DNA of 64,000 bases from NCBI GenBank assembly GCA_051122655.1, contig CP182107.1, positions 2,108,001 to 2,172,000 on the forward strand, in the 5' to 3' direction. Origin of the DNA: Pasteurella sp030783905. GTDB lineage: Bacteria; Pseudomonadota; Gammaproteobacteria; Enterobacterales; Pasteurellaceae. Shown one piece after another: positions 37,558 through 46,343 of this stretch. How positions within the stretch are numbered: position 1 is the first letter of the stretch; the number at the start of each line of letters is the position of its first letter. The notes under the pieces were generated by a model that worked only from the letters and a program-made list of their open reading frames with translations, was not told where the DNA came from and did not search any database. Both the position numbers and the translations under genes were made by a program.

Positions 37558-38529
37558 TTATCTGACTTTATCAAGATAGGCCTTTTCGGCTTGCTCATCA
37601 AAAATAGCTTGTTGATCAGTTAAGACAAAGCCGCCCAATTCTTCAGCAATACTTTTCGCGGCACGGATCATCATGCGTAAATTCATCAGATCATTACCTT
37701 CTGAGGGTAATTGCATAAAGAGGGCAATCCCAATAGTACTAAAATCATGCATATTGTAGTCAAATGTCCCCGGTTGCTCGATATTGGCAACACTAAATAA
37801 AACAGGGCTATTCACACTTAAATCCGCGTGGCGATGATAGATATTATGTTCACCGAATAAGAAACCTAATTCATCTAAAATCTTAGCCAGTCTTGCCCCT
37901 TGGAATTGATAATGTTCAGGTGCAACCACATACATCATAATGAAGGTCGTTGGTTCTGGTTGCGTGACGTCTTCGGGTTTTATTTGCGCGGATTGCGTTT
38001 CAACTAAGGTCTGCTCTTCGTGCAATTCGGCTAAAGTAATGGATGGCGATTGCTGAGCCAAATCAGCCAATTGTTGACGTAATTCTTCGGAGTGTGTATC
38101 AATTCCTTCCTCTTGATTGGCATAGTTTTCCACCTCGGCAATCGTTGTAAGGGCTGGCGATACCGGTGTGGGTTCTGGTTCAATTTTAGCTTGGTAGGGT
38201 TGTTCTTCTTTAGGCAAGGTAATTTTGATACTTTCAATCGCTTGTTCAACGGCTTGTTGCTCATCCACTACGGGTTTTTCTGTATCAAAAGCAAAAGTAC
38301 GTTGTGCCGGAGAAACTTCGGCTGTTGCCGTATGGGTGTTCGTTTCACTTTGTTCTTCTGTGGGCGATTGGATGTGTGCAGGGGGTTCTCTTAGACGGGA
38401 ATCACGAGTAAAGGTATTTGCACTTTTGAAGTAGTGTGATTTTTCACGGCGATTGGCCCATAAACCATGAACCACTAAAATAATTAATGCGATAATGCCT
38501 AAAATAATTAAAATTGTATTCAAATCCAT
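37558..38529 (-). CDS. zipA: Cell division protein ZipA
   Basis: Anchors FtsZ to the inner membrane. 323 residues: N-terminal membrane helix (NTILIILGIIALIILVVHGL) with the N terminus outside, a charged region, a long Pro/Glu/Gln-rich disordered linker (about 60-185), and the globular C-terminal FtsZ-binding domain from about 190 (TFIMMYVVAPEHYQFQGARL). The ATG after GAGGAATGGGTA is used; an upstream in-frame extension lacks sense. In E. coli zipA also lies next to cysZ and cysK. Confidence 0.95.
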   Translation of the reverse strand: MDLNTILIILGIIALIILVVHGLWANRREKSHYFKSANTFTRDSRLREPPAHIQSPTEEQSETNTHTATAEVSPAQRTFAFDTEKPVVDEQQAVEQAIESIKITLPKEEQPYQAKIEPEPTPVSPALTTIAEVENYANQEEGIDTHSEELRQQLADLAQQSPSITLAELHEEQTLVETQSAQIKPEDVTQPEPTTFIMMYVVAPEHYQFQGARLAKILDELGFLFGEHNIYHRHADLSVNSPVLFSVANIEQPGTFDYNMHDFSTIGIALFMQLPSEGNDLMNLRMMIRAAKSIAEELGGFVLTDQQAIFDEQAEKAYLDKVR

Positions 38530-38700
38530 TACCCATTCCTCATGATTATTAAAAGGATAAAACTCGCATAAGCTTACCATATTTTCTCAGGCTTGTTGAT
38601 CATTTGTTATGGTAATCCAAGGATGAAAAAAACAGCAAAAAATTGCTTTTTGGCTGTTCGCTTTGTATGCTAGCGCTTTGTCAATTTATCGGGAGAACTT

Positions 38701-39504
38701 ATGTTATCGCAATCTGAACTGAAGCAAGGCTTTCATTATTTTATGATGGGCTGGCATTTAATTACTCAGAAAGGGCTACGCCGTTTTGTGATTATGCCAA
38801 TCCTATTAAACATCGTGTTATTAAGTGGACTATTTTGGCTTTTTATCACCCAAATTGACAAAATGATTGGGATGCTCATGCTCTCAATTCCTGATTGGTT
38901 AAGTTGGTTGAGTAGCATTTTGTTGATCATTGCTATCTTGATGATTTTAGTTTTGTTTTATTTTATGTTTACAACCTTGTCTGGTTTTATTGCCGCCCCC
39001 TTTAATGGTTTGTTGGCGGAAAAGGTGGAAAAAATGCTGACAGGTGACCAGCTCGAGGAGGGGAGTGCATGGGATTTTGTAAAAGATATTCCACGTATGC
39101 TTGGGCGAGAATGGCAAAAGTTACTTTACAGTTTACCGAAACTGATTATTTTATTTTTACTTGGTTTTGTCCCGGTTTTAGGGCAAAGCCTTATTCCGAT
39201 TATTGTGACCTTATTTACCGCCTGGATGATGGCGATTCAATATTGTGATTATCCTTTTGATAACCACAAAGTGCCTTTCTTTGTCATGAAAACGGAATTA
39301 GCCGAAAAAAGAACATTGAGTCTTACCTTTGGTGGTTTGGTGATGTTGTGTACTTTTATTCCCTTAGTCAATTTAGTCGTGATTCCTGTTGCAGTGTGTG
39401 GTGCGACGGCGATGTGGGTGGCGCATTTTCGTGATCATTTAGCGTTGAAACCAGCGCATCATGAAAAACATGCACAAGCCACTACCCCAATCATCGTGAA
39501 ATAG
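38701..39504 (+). CDS. cysZ: Sulfate transporter CysZ
   Basis: High-affinity sulfate channel/transporter feeding cysteine synthesis. 267 residues with four long hydrophobic segments (about 27-52, 66-100, 145-185, 208-240) and the family features GFHYFMMGWHLITQKGLRRFVIMP-like start (in two parts), AAPFNGLLAEKVE and DYPFDNHKVPF. Divergent from zipA and followed by cysK, matching the E. coli zipA-cysZ-cysK order. Confidence 0.95.
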   Translation: MLSQSELKQGFHYFMMGWHLITQKGLRRFVIMPILLNIVLLSGLFWLFITQIDKMIGMLMLSIPDWLSWLSSILLIIAILMILVLFYFMFTTLSGFIAAPFNGLLAEKVEKMLTGDQLEEGSAWDFVKDIPRMLGREWQKLLYSLPKLIILFLLGFVPVLGQSLIPIIVTLFTAWMMAIQYCDYPFDNHKVPFFVMKTELAEKRTLSLTFGGLVMLCTFIPLVNLVVIPVAVCGATAMWVAHFRDHLALKPAHHEKHAQATTPIIVK

Positions 39505-39520
39505 TCTCTAGTTATAAAAT

Positions 39521-39541
39521 ATAGCAAATGGCTATTTTTAT
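39521..39541 (+). terminator. Weak hairpin after cysZ
   Basis: ATAGC (39521-39525) and GCTAT (39531-39535) with a TTTTAT tail, 17 bases past the cysZ stop. The stem is only 5 bp; it may be a weak terminator between cysZ and cysK. Confidence 0.35.
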
Positions 39542-39613
39542 GCGAATTGGAATTATGTTAGAACTAGGATCTGACTTGATAATGCAATGGATTGAACACA
39601 GAAGGAAGACAAT

Positions 39614-40561
39614 ATGACGATTTACTCAGATAATTCTTATTCAATTGGTAATACCCCCCTTGTGCGCTTGAAACACTTTGGTCAAGGCAATATTGTAGTA
39701 AAAGTGGAAGGGCGTAATCCGAGCTTTAGTGTGAAATGCCGAATTGGTGCCAATATGGTCTGGCAAGCAGAAAAAGACGGTATTTTGACAAAAGATAAAG
39801 AAATTGTTGATGCAACCAGTGGTAATACGGGGATTGCGTTAGCTTATGTGGCGGCCGCACGTGGTTATAAGATTACTTTAACGATGCCTGAAACCATGAG
39901 TGCCGAGCGGAAACGTTTATTACGTGGGCTGGGCGTGAATTTAGTGTTAACGGAAGGTGCATTGGGCATGAAAGGGGCAATTGCCAAGGCAGAAGAAATT
40001 GTCGCGTCTGATCCACAACGTTATGTGATGTTAAAACAGTTTGAAAACCCGGCGAATCCAGCCATTCATCAGCAAACAACTGGACCGGAGATTTGGCGTG
40101 ATACCGACGGTCAAATTGATGTGCTCGTTGCGGGTGTGGGAACAGGCGGAACCATTACTGGGACGAGCCGTTATATTAAACAAGATAAAGGGAAAGCCAT
40201 TCTTTCTGTGGCGGTAGAACCAGCGGAATCGCCCGTAATTAGCCAAACTTTAGCCGGTGAAGAGATTAAACCGGGCCCACATAAAATTCAAGGCATTGGC
40301 GCGGGTTTTATTCCGAAAAATCTCGACTTGTCATTAGTGGATAGCGTGGAAACAGTGAGTAGTGAAGAGGCAGTGCAAACCGCACGTCGATTAATGGCAG
40401 AAGAAGGCATTTTAGGGGGGATTTCATCGGGGGCGGCAGTGGCTGCGGCCGATCGTTTGGCAAAATTACCTGAATTTGCTGAGAAATTAATCGTGGTGAT
40501 TTTACCTTCTGCCTCAGAACGCTATTTAAGTACCGCGTTATTTGAGGGTATTGAGGCTTAA
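39614..40561 (+). CDS. cysK: Cysteine synthase A
   Basis: PLP enzyme (O-acetylserine sulfhydrylase) making cysteine from O-acetylserine and sulfide. 315 residues; PLP-binding Lys41 in NPSFSVKCRIG, substrate loop DATSGNTGIAL, PLP phosphate loop GVGTGGTITGTSRYIK, and SSGAAVAAADRLAK near the C terminus. CysB regulation is expected, but I could not define a site in the 109 bases upstream. Confidence 0.97.
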   Translation: MTIYSDNSYSIGNTPLVRLKHFGQGNIVVKVEGRNPSFSVKCRIGANMVWQAEKDGILTKDKEIVDATSGNTGIALAYVAAARGYKITLTMPETMSAERKRLLRGLGVNLVLTEGALGMKGAIAKAEEIVASDPQRYVMLKQFENPANPAIHQQTTGPEIWRDTDGQIDVLVAGVGTGGTITGTSRYIKQDKGKAILSVAVEPAESPVISQTLAGEEIKPGPHKIQGIGAGFIPKNLDLSLVDSVETVSSEEAVQTARRLMAEEGILGGISSGAAVAAADRLAKLPEFAEKLIVVILPSASERYLSTALFEGIEA

Positions 40562-40580
40562 GTCTCGTAGATTAAAAAAC

Positions 40581-40623
40581 AAAAAGTGCGGTCAAAACGT
40601 ATGAAATTTTGACCGCACTTTTT
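40581..40623. terminator. Terminator built from an inverted uptake-sequence pair
   Basis: A 17-bp perfect stem: AAAAAGTGCGGTCAAAA (40581-40597) with its complement at 40607-40623 and a 9-base loop. Each arm contains a full USS core AAGTGCGGT. The A/T flanks allow termination of both cysK and hemB, which converge here. Paired USS acting as terminators are well known in Haemophilus and relatives. Confidence 0.95.
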
Positions 40624-40635
40624 ATTGCAATAGAC

Positions 40636-41661
40636 TTATTGGTGTTGTTTTTCCCAATACAGCCACTCCGCCACTTGTTTGGCGTAATAGGTCAAAATCC
40701 CATCTGCGCCAGCACGTTTGAAACAGAGTAAGGATTCCATAATACATTCTTTTTCTTTAAGCCAGCCGTTTTGGATTGCGGCTTGGTGCATGGCATACTC
40801 GCCAGACACTTGATAAGCGAAAGTTGGCACGCCAAAATGGGTTTTCACGCGATACACCAAATCTAAATACGGCATACCCGGTTTAACCATCACCATATCA
40901 GCCCCTTCTTGTAAATCTAATGCCACTTCTTGTAGCCCTTCATCACTATTGGCGGGATCTAATTGATAGGTTTTTTTATCGCCCCCTTTTAAATTGGCGG
41001 CTGAGCCGACGGCATCACGAAACGGCCCATAATAATGGGAGGCATATTTGGCAGAATAGGCCATAATAAGTGTGTTAATAAAACCGTTATCTTCAAGTGC
41101 ATTGCGGATCTTACCAATTCTGCCATCCATCATATCACTGGGGGCCACTATATCTGCTCCAGCATCGGCATGGGAAAGCGCTTGTTTGACTAACACTTCA
41201 CTAGTCATATCATTTAAGACATAACCTTGTTGATCGATAATGCCATCTTGTCCATGTGTGGTATAGGGATCGAGAGCCACATCGGTTAAAACTCCGAGCT
41301 CAGTTGGGAATGTCTGCTTTAATGCTTTAATCGCGCGTTGTATTAGCCCATTTGGGTTGTAGGCTTCTTCTGCCATTAAGGATTTTTTATCCTGTGCAAT
41401 CACTGGGAAGAGCGCAATCACCGGCACCCCATATTTCACTAACAGCTCAGCTTCAAGTAACAGTTGATCAATAGTTAAACGTTCTACTCCTGGCATGGAT
41501 GGCACAGGCTCACGCTGTTTTTCACCTTCAATAATAAAAACAGGATAAATTAAGTCGTCTACGCTGAGCTTATTTTCTGCCATTAAACGGCGACTAAAAT
41601 CGTGTTTACGCATACGGCGTAGGCGACGTTGAGGGAAACGAGCAAAGATTTGTTGCGTCAT
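40636..41661 (-). CDS. hemB: Porphobilinogen synthase (5-aminolevulinate dehydratase)
   Basis: Condenses two 5-aminolevulinate molecules in haem synthesis. 341 residues, TIM barrel. Schiff-base lysines lie in LIMAYSAKYAS and MVKPGMPYLD. The metal site reads DVALDPYTTHGQDG, with Asp in place of the Cys triad of zinc enzymes such as E. coli DVCFCEYTSHGHCG, so this is the magnesium-dependent type as in Pseudomonas. Ends close to cysK, sharing the USS terminator; a haem gene between cys and tat genes. Confidence 0.96.
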   Translation of the reverse strand: MTQQIFARFPQRRLRRMRKHDFSRRLMAENKLSVDDLIYPVFIIEGEKQREPVPSMPGVERLTIDQLLLEAELLVKYGVPVIALFPVIAQDKKSLMAEEAYNPNGLIQRAIKALKQTFPTELGVLTDVALDPYTTHGQDGIIDQQGYVLNDMTSEVLVKQALSHADAGADIVAPSDMMDGRIGKIRNALEDNGFINTLIMAYSAKYASHYYGPFRDAVGSAANLKGGDKKTYQLDPANSDEGLQEVALDLQEGADMVMVKPGMPYLDLVYRVKTHFGVPTFAYQVSGEYAMHQAAIQNGWLKEKECIMESLLCFKRAGADGILTYYAKQVAEWLYWEKQHQ

Positions 41662-41728
41662 AGGGGATATCCTCTTGTTCGGGTCTTAGCGCGAAAAGTA
41701 AGGCAAACAGGTTGGCTTGCCTCGCGAA

Positions 41729-42466
41729 CTATTGGGTTTCTTCGTCCTCTCTTGGACGATAAAAGCGTGCAAAAATCACACCTACTTCAAATAATAACCA
41801 CATCGGAATGGCAAGCAGGGTTTGTGAGAAAATATCTGGTGGGGTTAATAACATACCAATAATAAAAGCGGCAACAATAATATAGGGGCGCTTGCCTTTT
41901 AGATCCTCGGGGGTGGTGACGCCTGTCCAACATAATAAAATGATTGCCACAGGCACTTCAAAACAGACCCCAAAGGCTAAAAAGATGGTTAACACGAAAT
42001 CCAGATAGCTACTGATATCGGTGGCTATTGCAACACCTGCAGGGGCAGTTTTGGTTAAGAAACCAAAGACTAAAGGAAAAACCACATAATAGGCAAAAGC
42101 CACGCCGAGATAAAATAGCACCGTGCTAGAAAAAAGCAGTGGATAGATCAGCCGTTTTTCATGTTGATAGAGTGCTGGCGCAACAAAGGCCCATACTTGG
42201 TACAGCAAGTAAGGCACAGAAAGGAAGACGGCCACTACAGCGGTTAATTTAATCGGTGTGAAAAACGGTGTCGCAATATTGGTTGCGATCATACTGGCGC
42301 CAGAAGGTAATACATCAATGAGTGGTGAGGCGACAAAGTGGTAGATATCGTTAGCAAAATACACTAAGGCACAAAAAACGACCGCAACAAAAATGATCGC
42401 ACGTAATAGGCGATCACGTAATTCCATTAAGTGACTGATCAGAGGTTGAGAGTCTTCAACACGCAT
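41729..42466 (-). CDS. tatC: Sec-independent protein translocase TatC
   Basis: Twin-arginine signal receptor of the Tat system. 245 residues, six membrane helices; family features LISHLMELRDRLLRAII at the cytoplasmic N terminus, LPYLLYQVWAFVAPALYQHEKR and CFEVPVAIILL. ATG overlaps the tatB stop (TAATG type), giving translational coupling. Confidence 0.97.
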   Translation of the reverse strand: MRVEDSQPLISHLMELRDRLLRAIIFVAVVFCALVYFANDIYHFVASPLIDVLPSGASMIATNIATPFFTPIKLTAVVAVFLSVPYLLYQVWAFVAPALYQHEKRLIYPLLFSSTVLFYLGVAFAYYVVFPLVFGFLTKTAPAGVAIATDISSYLDFVLTIFLAFGVCFEVPVAIILLCWTGVTTPEDLKGKRPYIIVAAFIIGMLLTPPDIFSQTLLAIPMWLLFEVGVIFARFYRPREDEETQ

Positions 42467-43044
42467 TATACTTTCTTATCTTGTATTTTTTCTGTTTGAG
42501 GGTTAGGTTTAGGCGCGAATACCGGCTCATCATCGTAGTCGTCAGGATAATATTGCTGGATATAGGCCATTTCATCGTTTTCTTCGGCAAGTTCTGCTTG
42601 TTCCGCAGGGGAAAGTCCATCATCGTGGCTTGCCTCAGTGATTTGTTCCGACGGATTAAGATCTTCCGTCAGTGGTGCGACTACACTTCCCGTCGTAGTT
42701 TTCATCTCCTTGATCTGCGCTTCCAGTGTGGTATTGGTTGCCGCCGCTTTTTGTTCTAATGCGGTGCGCATTTTTTCAGCCGAGACTTTTAATTCTTCAA
42801 CCGTTTTACTGAGATCAGGTGAGAGTTGCTGTAAATTGAGTGCTTCTGCTTTTTTAATACTGTCTTGTAGTTCTTGTAACTTAAGTTCTTGTTTTAACTC
42901 ATTTTGTACATTGGATGCCAAACCACGAATGGTAGCAACCCATCCCATGACGGTACGAATTGCCACAGGCAACCGTTTCGGCCCAAGTACAACCAGTCCG
43001 ATAACTAAAATGAGAAATAATTCAGAAAACCCAATATCAAACAT
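42466..43044 (-). CDS. tatB: Sec-independent protein translocase TatB
   Basis: 192 residues: single N-terminal helix MFDIGFSELFLILVIGLVVL with Glu8, GPKRLP hinge, amphipathic helix to about 70, then an acidic variable tail (EENDEMAYIQQYYPDD). With TatC it binds twin-arginine precursors. The start overlaps the tatA stop by one or more bases (TAATG). Confidence 0.95.
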   Translation of the reverse strand: MFDIGFSELFLILVIGLVVLGPKRLPVAIRTVMGWVATIRGLASNVQNELKQELKLQELQDSIKKAEALNLQQLSPDLSKTVEELKVSAEKMRTALEQKAAATNTTLEAQIKEMKTTTGSVVAPLTEDLNPSEQITEASHDDGLSPAEQAELAEENDEMAYIQQYYPDDYDDEPVFAPKPNPQTEKIQDKKV

Positions 43045-43274
43045 TACGCTTGTTCTTTATCTTTTGCTTTTTCCGTTTTTGCCGCAGTTTCACTGTCATC
43101 ACTTAATGATTTGAATTCTGCGTCTTTTTCTTTGTTATCATCAGCCATGGCTTTTTTGAAACCTTTTACGGATTCACCTAAGTCAGACCCTAATGTTCTC
43201 AATTTTTTTGTACCAAATAATAAAACCACGATTGCTACAATGATAAGTAGTTGCGTAATACTAATGCCACCCAT
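43044..43274 (-). CDS. tatA: Sec-independent protein translocase TatA
   Basis: 76 residues forming the oligomeric pore: membrane helix GGISITQLLIIVAIVVLLFG, FGTKKLRTLGSDLG hinge and amphipathic helix with GESVKGFKKAM, then a Lys/Glu tail. First gene of tatABC. No tatD lies in this operon; a TatD-like nuclease gene occurs elsewhere in the window, next to holB. Confidence 0.97.
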   Translation of the reverse strand: MGGISITQLLIIVAIVVLLFGTKKLRTLGSDLGESVKGFKKAMADDNKEKDAEFKSLSDDSETAAKTEKAKDKEQA

Positions 43275-43382
43275 ATTTTATCCTTCTTTAGTATGTTGAA
43301 AAATGAATGTTGGTGAATATAGCTTTTTTACTGCATTTGAACAATAGCCAATTCATATTATTTTCTTTTCTCTTGCGCTTGA

Positions 43383-44966
43383 TCAGCTCAGTAAGTTAAT
43401 CAACAGCCAGATAAGCAGTCCAGTGCCTAACCCCAGTACAAACGAGCTGAGATGGGGGAGATGACGTTTTCGAGTTAGGGTACGATTTAAGTGTGCTAAT
43501 TCTTGCGCAATGATTTTTTGTTGCGCCAAGGCATCCATCACATTTTCTGGTAAATCGACGACATGCTCACGCCAATAAGGCAATTTCTGTTTGACGGATT
43601 GAGTAAAGGCTTTTATCCCCATTTGCTCATCAAGCCATTTTTGTAAGAAAGGTTTCGCCGTATCCCATAAATCCAGTTGTGGATAGAGCTGTCTGCCTAA
43701 GCCTTCAATGTAGAGTAAGGTTTTTTGCAGTAAGACCAATTGCGGCTGTACTTCCATATTGTATTCGCGTGCCACATTAAATAAATTTAATAGCACATGA
43801 CCAAAAGAAATCTCAGATAATGGTTTAGCAAAGATCGGTTCACATACCTCTCGAAAAGCCTGTTCAAAATCATCAATATTGGTGTCTTTCGGTGTCCAAC
43901 CCGATGCAACATGCATTTCCGCTACACGGCGATAGTCGCGATTAAAAAACGCCACAAAGCTTTCTGCTAAATAACGTTTATCATGATCATTGAGGCGTCC
44001 CACAATGCCACAATCGATCCCAATATATTGGGGATCGTCAGGATGTGCTCGATTGACAAAAATATTACCAGGGTGCATGTCAGCATGGAAAAAACTGTCC
44101 CGAAAAACCTGAGTAAAAAACACCTGTACGCCGCGTTCTGCCAGTAATTTCATATTGGTGCCATTAGCATGGAGCGCCTCAATATCGGACACAGGAATCC
44201 CATAGATACGTTCCATGACAATGACTGTTTTGTGGCAAAATTGCTTATACATTTCCGGGATGTATAACATGGGGCTATTTTCAAAATTCGCTCGTAGCTG
44301 AATGGCATTTGCCATTTCACGGCGCAAATCTAATTCATCGCGCAAGGTCTTTTCATACTCACGTACGACTTCTACTGGACGTAAACGTCGGCCTTCCGCT
44401 TTTAAACGTGGGATCCAGCTGGCAATTTTATACATTAAGCTTAAGTCAGCTTGAATCATATGTTGGATATTGGGACGTAACACTTTGAGCACCACTTCTT
44501 TGCCAGCCAGTTGCTTGTCTAAGTGCGGTGCATTTTGTTTGAATTTTGCTGTGTGAACTTGCGCAATGGACGCCGAGGCTAAGGCAATTTCATCAAACTC
44601 TTCAAACCACGTGTCGAGTGGCGCCCCTAACGCTTGTTCAATTTTCTCTCGCGCTATTTTTCCATCAAAGGGGTCAACTTGATCCTGTAATAATGCTAAT
44701 TCGTCAGCAATCTCCGGTGGAAATAAATCACGTCGAGTGGAGAGCATCTGTCCTAGTTTTATCCAAACCGGTCCCAGCTCTTGTAATGCTAAGCGTAAAC
44801 GTAAACCAAAAGTTTTATCTTTATGCTTATTTCGTAACCAAAATAATGTCTTACGCCAACAACGAACCGCCCGCGTATAACGGTGCTCAGGTAGTGCTTC
44901 ATCAATCCCATAAATTAAAAAGGTTTTAATGATTTTATATAAGTGAGAAATATCGTTAAGTTGCAT
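43383..44966 (-). CDS. ubiB: Ubiquinone biosynthesis atypical kinase UbiB
   Basis: ABC1/ADCK-family protein required for ubiquinone synthesis, possibly as an ATPase that extracts lipid intermediates. 527 residues: the KxGQ motif in PVWIKLGQMLSTRRDLFP (about 75-92), an Ala-rich nucleotide loop LASASIAQVH in place of the Gly-rich loop, VLKVLRPN with the ATP lysine, HADMHPGNIF catalytic loop, GIDCGIVG metal loop, and two C-terminal membrane helices (SSFVLGLGTGLLIWLLINLL). Last of ubiE-DUF4328-ubiJ-ubiB, upstream of tatABC as in E. coli. Confidence 0.96.
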   Translation of the reverse strand: MQLNDISHLYKIIKTFLIYGIDEALPEHRYTRAVRCWRKTLFWLRNKHKDKTFGLRLRLALQELGPVWIKLGQMLSTRRDLFPPEIADELALLQDQVDPFDGKIAREKIEQALGAPLDTWFEEFDEIALASASIAQVHTAKFKQNAPHLDKQLAGKEVVLKVLRPNIQHMIQADLSLMYKIASWIPRLKAEGRRLRPVEVVREYEKTLRDELDLRREMANAIQLRANFENSPMLYIPEMYKQFCHKTVIVMERIYGIPVSDIEALHANGTNMKLLAERGVQVFFTQVFRDSFFHADMHPGNIFVNRAHPDDPQYIGIDCGIVGRLNDHDKRYLAESFVAFFNRDYRRVAEMHVASGWTPKDTNIDDFEQAFREVCEPIFAKPLSEISFGHVLLNLFNVAREYNMEVQPQLVLLQKTLLYIEGLGRQLYPQLDLWDTAKPFLQKWLDEQMGIKAFTQSVKQKLPYWREHVVDLPENVMDALAQQKIIAQELAHLNRTLTRKRHLPHLSSFVLGLGTGLLIWLLINLLS

Positions 44967-44983
44967 TCGTTATCCGTATTGAG

Positions 44984-45616
44984 CTATTTCTTGTTGAAAA
45001 GTGTGTCGATTTTTTGTTCTAAATGTGTGGTCTGAGTGGCTAACTCATTGACTTGATCACAAAAATCCGCGATAGCCAGACTGGGCGAGATCACTTGCCA
45101 TTCTTCGGTTAAGCGTTCACCCCAAAATTGTTGGCTTTGACTGAGTTTATATTTCGCCATTTGCGTGAATTTGGTGACAAAGTCCACAGCGCTTTGGGCT
45201 GCGACATCGCCGAGGTAAGGTGACAGTAATTCCGCGGGATCTTTTTCTAAAAACTCAATCAGGGCAACAAAATCTTGTAGCACTTGTAAGTCACCTTGTA
45301 GATAGAGCGATTTATCGTTAATAAATTGACTTAACTGTGATTTTTTCGGCAAATGAAACAATACACTCGGCGCAATATCCACTGCACAATCAGGCTCACC
45401 TTCATATTGACTGAGTACATCTATCCGCTGAAGTGAAAAGAAAAAATAGATTGGCAGCTCGAGTTTTTGCAGCTTAACCGCCAAAACTTTGTTATTGAGC
45501 TTGCGTAAATGTGGCTCGCAGTACGCGGTTTGTTGAATTAATTGATTAAGCAGTGTTTCTACACTGGCACATAGACATTGTGGCAACATCAGTTGCTGGA
45601 AAAAAGTGAATTGCAT
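44984..45616 (-). CDS. ubiJ: Ubiquinone biosynthesis accessory factor UbiJ
   Basis: 210 residues with an N-terminal SCP2 sterol-carrier-like fold (about 15-115: VLAVKLQKLELPIYFFFSLQ, CAVDIAPSVLFHLPKK, LYLQGDLQVLQDFVALIE) and a C-terminal coiled coil ending QVNELATQTTHLEQKIDTLF. UbiJ with UbiK holds the hydrophobic intermediates within the Ubi complex. Located 17 bases before ubiB, as in E. coli (yigP). Confidence 0.88.
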   Translation of the reverse strand: MQFTFFQQLMLPQCLCASVETLLNQLIQQTAYCEPHLRKLNNKVLAVKLQKLELPIYFFFSLQRIDVLSQYEGEPDCAVDIAPSVLFHLPKKSQLSQFINDKSLYLQGDLQVLQDFVALIEFLEKDPAELLSPYLGDVAAQSAVDFVTKFTQMAKYKLSQSQQFWGERLTEEWQVISPSLAIADFCDQVNELATQTTHLEQKIDTLFNKK

Positions 45617-45625
45617 AGATACTCT

Positions 45626-46327
45626 TTAGCTCACTAAGGAACTTTGGCTGATTTTTTTGTTGTGCTGGTTTGTTTCTTTTGCTTGATAGTTATTTTGAAT
45701 TTGTTGCACTTGGATAACTATTAACAAAAACAACAAGGCAAGTGGTATGGCTAATAGACTATCAAATATACTCAGAAACGCTAACTCATTCATATTTTTG
45801 ACGCTTGTAACGTATTCATCTCTCACCAAAAATAACATGATGCCAAAATTGATACGGAGCAACCAGATTGACCACCATAGAATTAAGGTGATAGGCGTCG
45901 GTTTATTCTGCCAAAGATTAGGGTGTTCACTGGCGAGCCAGGTTTCCTTCATGGCTTTGTAAGGCATAAATAAATTGGCAACGGGGAGAAAAAAATACAC
46001 CACACAAGCGGGATCCGTAAACTGAATATTCGTGGCATTGACGGTGGTATGAACAAAACGGTGGGCACGATAGATCCAACTTAAGATCGTCATCCCCAAT
46101 ACTACAAAGCCAACCATTTTTACCGTGTGGAGAAAGGCATTGAACTGGAACAATTGTGCGACGTCTTTGGGTAAGGCATGGAGAGCGATGTTTTCGTTCA
46201 CTAATAAGAGTGCATCGGTGGCACGTATTATTTCACGGCTTAACCAGATTTGTAGCGCGTGGATAAAAATATCGAGTCCTAATAAGATCAAGACCAATTT
46301 TGAATGATTTTCAGCTCGATACTTCAT
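45626..46327 (-). CDS. DUF4328 family membrane protein
   Basis: 233 residues with about six hydrophobic segments. The family pattern is clear in WIYRAHRFVHTT and DPACVVYFFLPVANLFMPYKAMKETWLAS. Function unknown. It lies between ubiE and ubiJ with gaps of 16 and 9 bases, so it is within the ubiquinone operon, where E. coli has nothing. It may be a passenger or a Pasteurellaceae-specific membrane factor. The Ser/Lys/Asn-rich C-terminal 20 residues are cytoplasmic by topology estimate. Confidence 0.8.
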   Translation of the reverse strand: MKYRAENHSKLVLILLGLDIFIHALQIWLSREIIRATDALLLVNENIALHALPKDVAQLFQFNAFLHTVKMVGFVVLGMTILSWIYRAHRFVHTTVNATNIQFTDPACVVYFFLPVANLFMPYKAMKETWLASEHPNLWQNKPTPITLILWWSIWLLRINFGIMLFLVRDEYVTSVKNMNELAFLSIFDSLLAIPLALLFLLIVIQVQQIQNNYQAKETNQHNKKISQSSLVS

Positions 46328-46343
46328 GCCCTTACCCTCAATG

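Noticed and set aside
42481..43114. Overlapping plus-strand frames across tatA and tatB
   Set aside because: They are reverse shadows of acidic and hydrophobic tat segments; tatABC is fully supported on the other strand.
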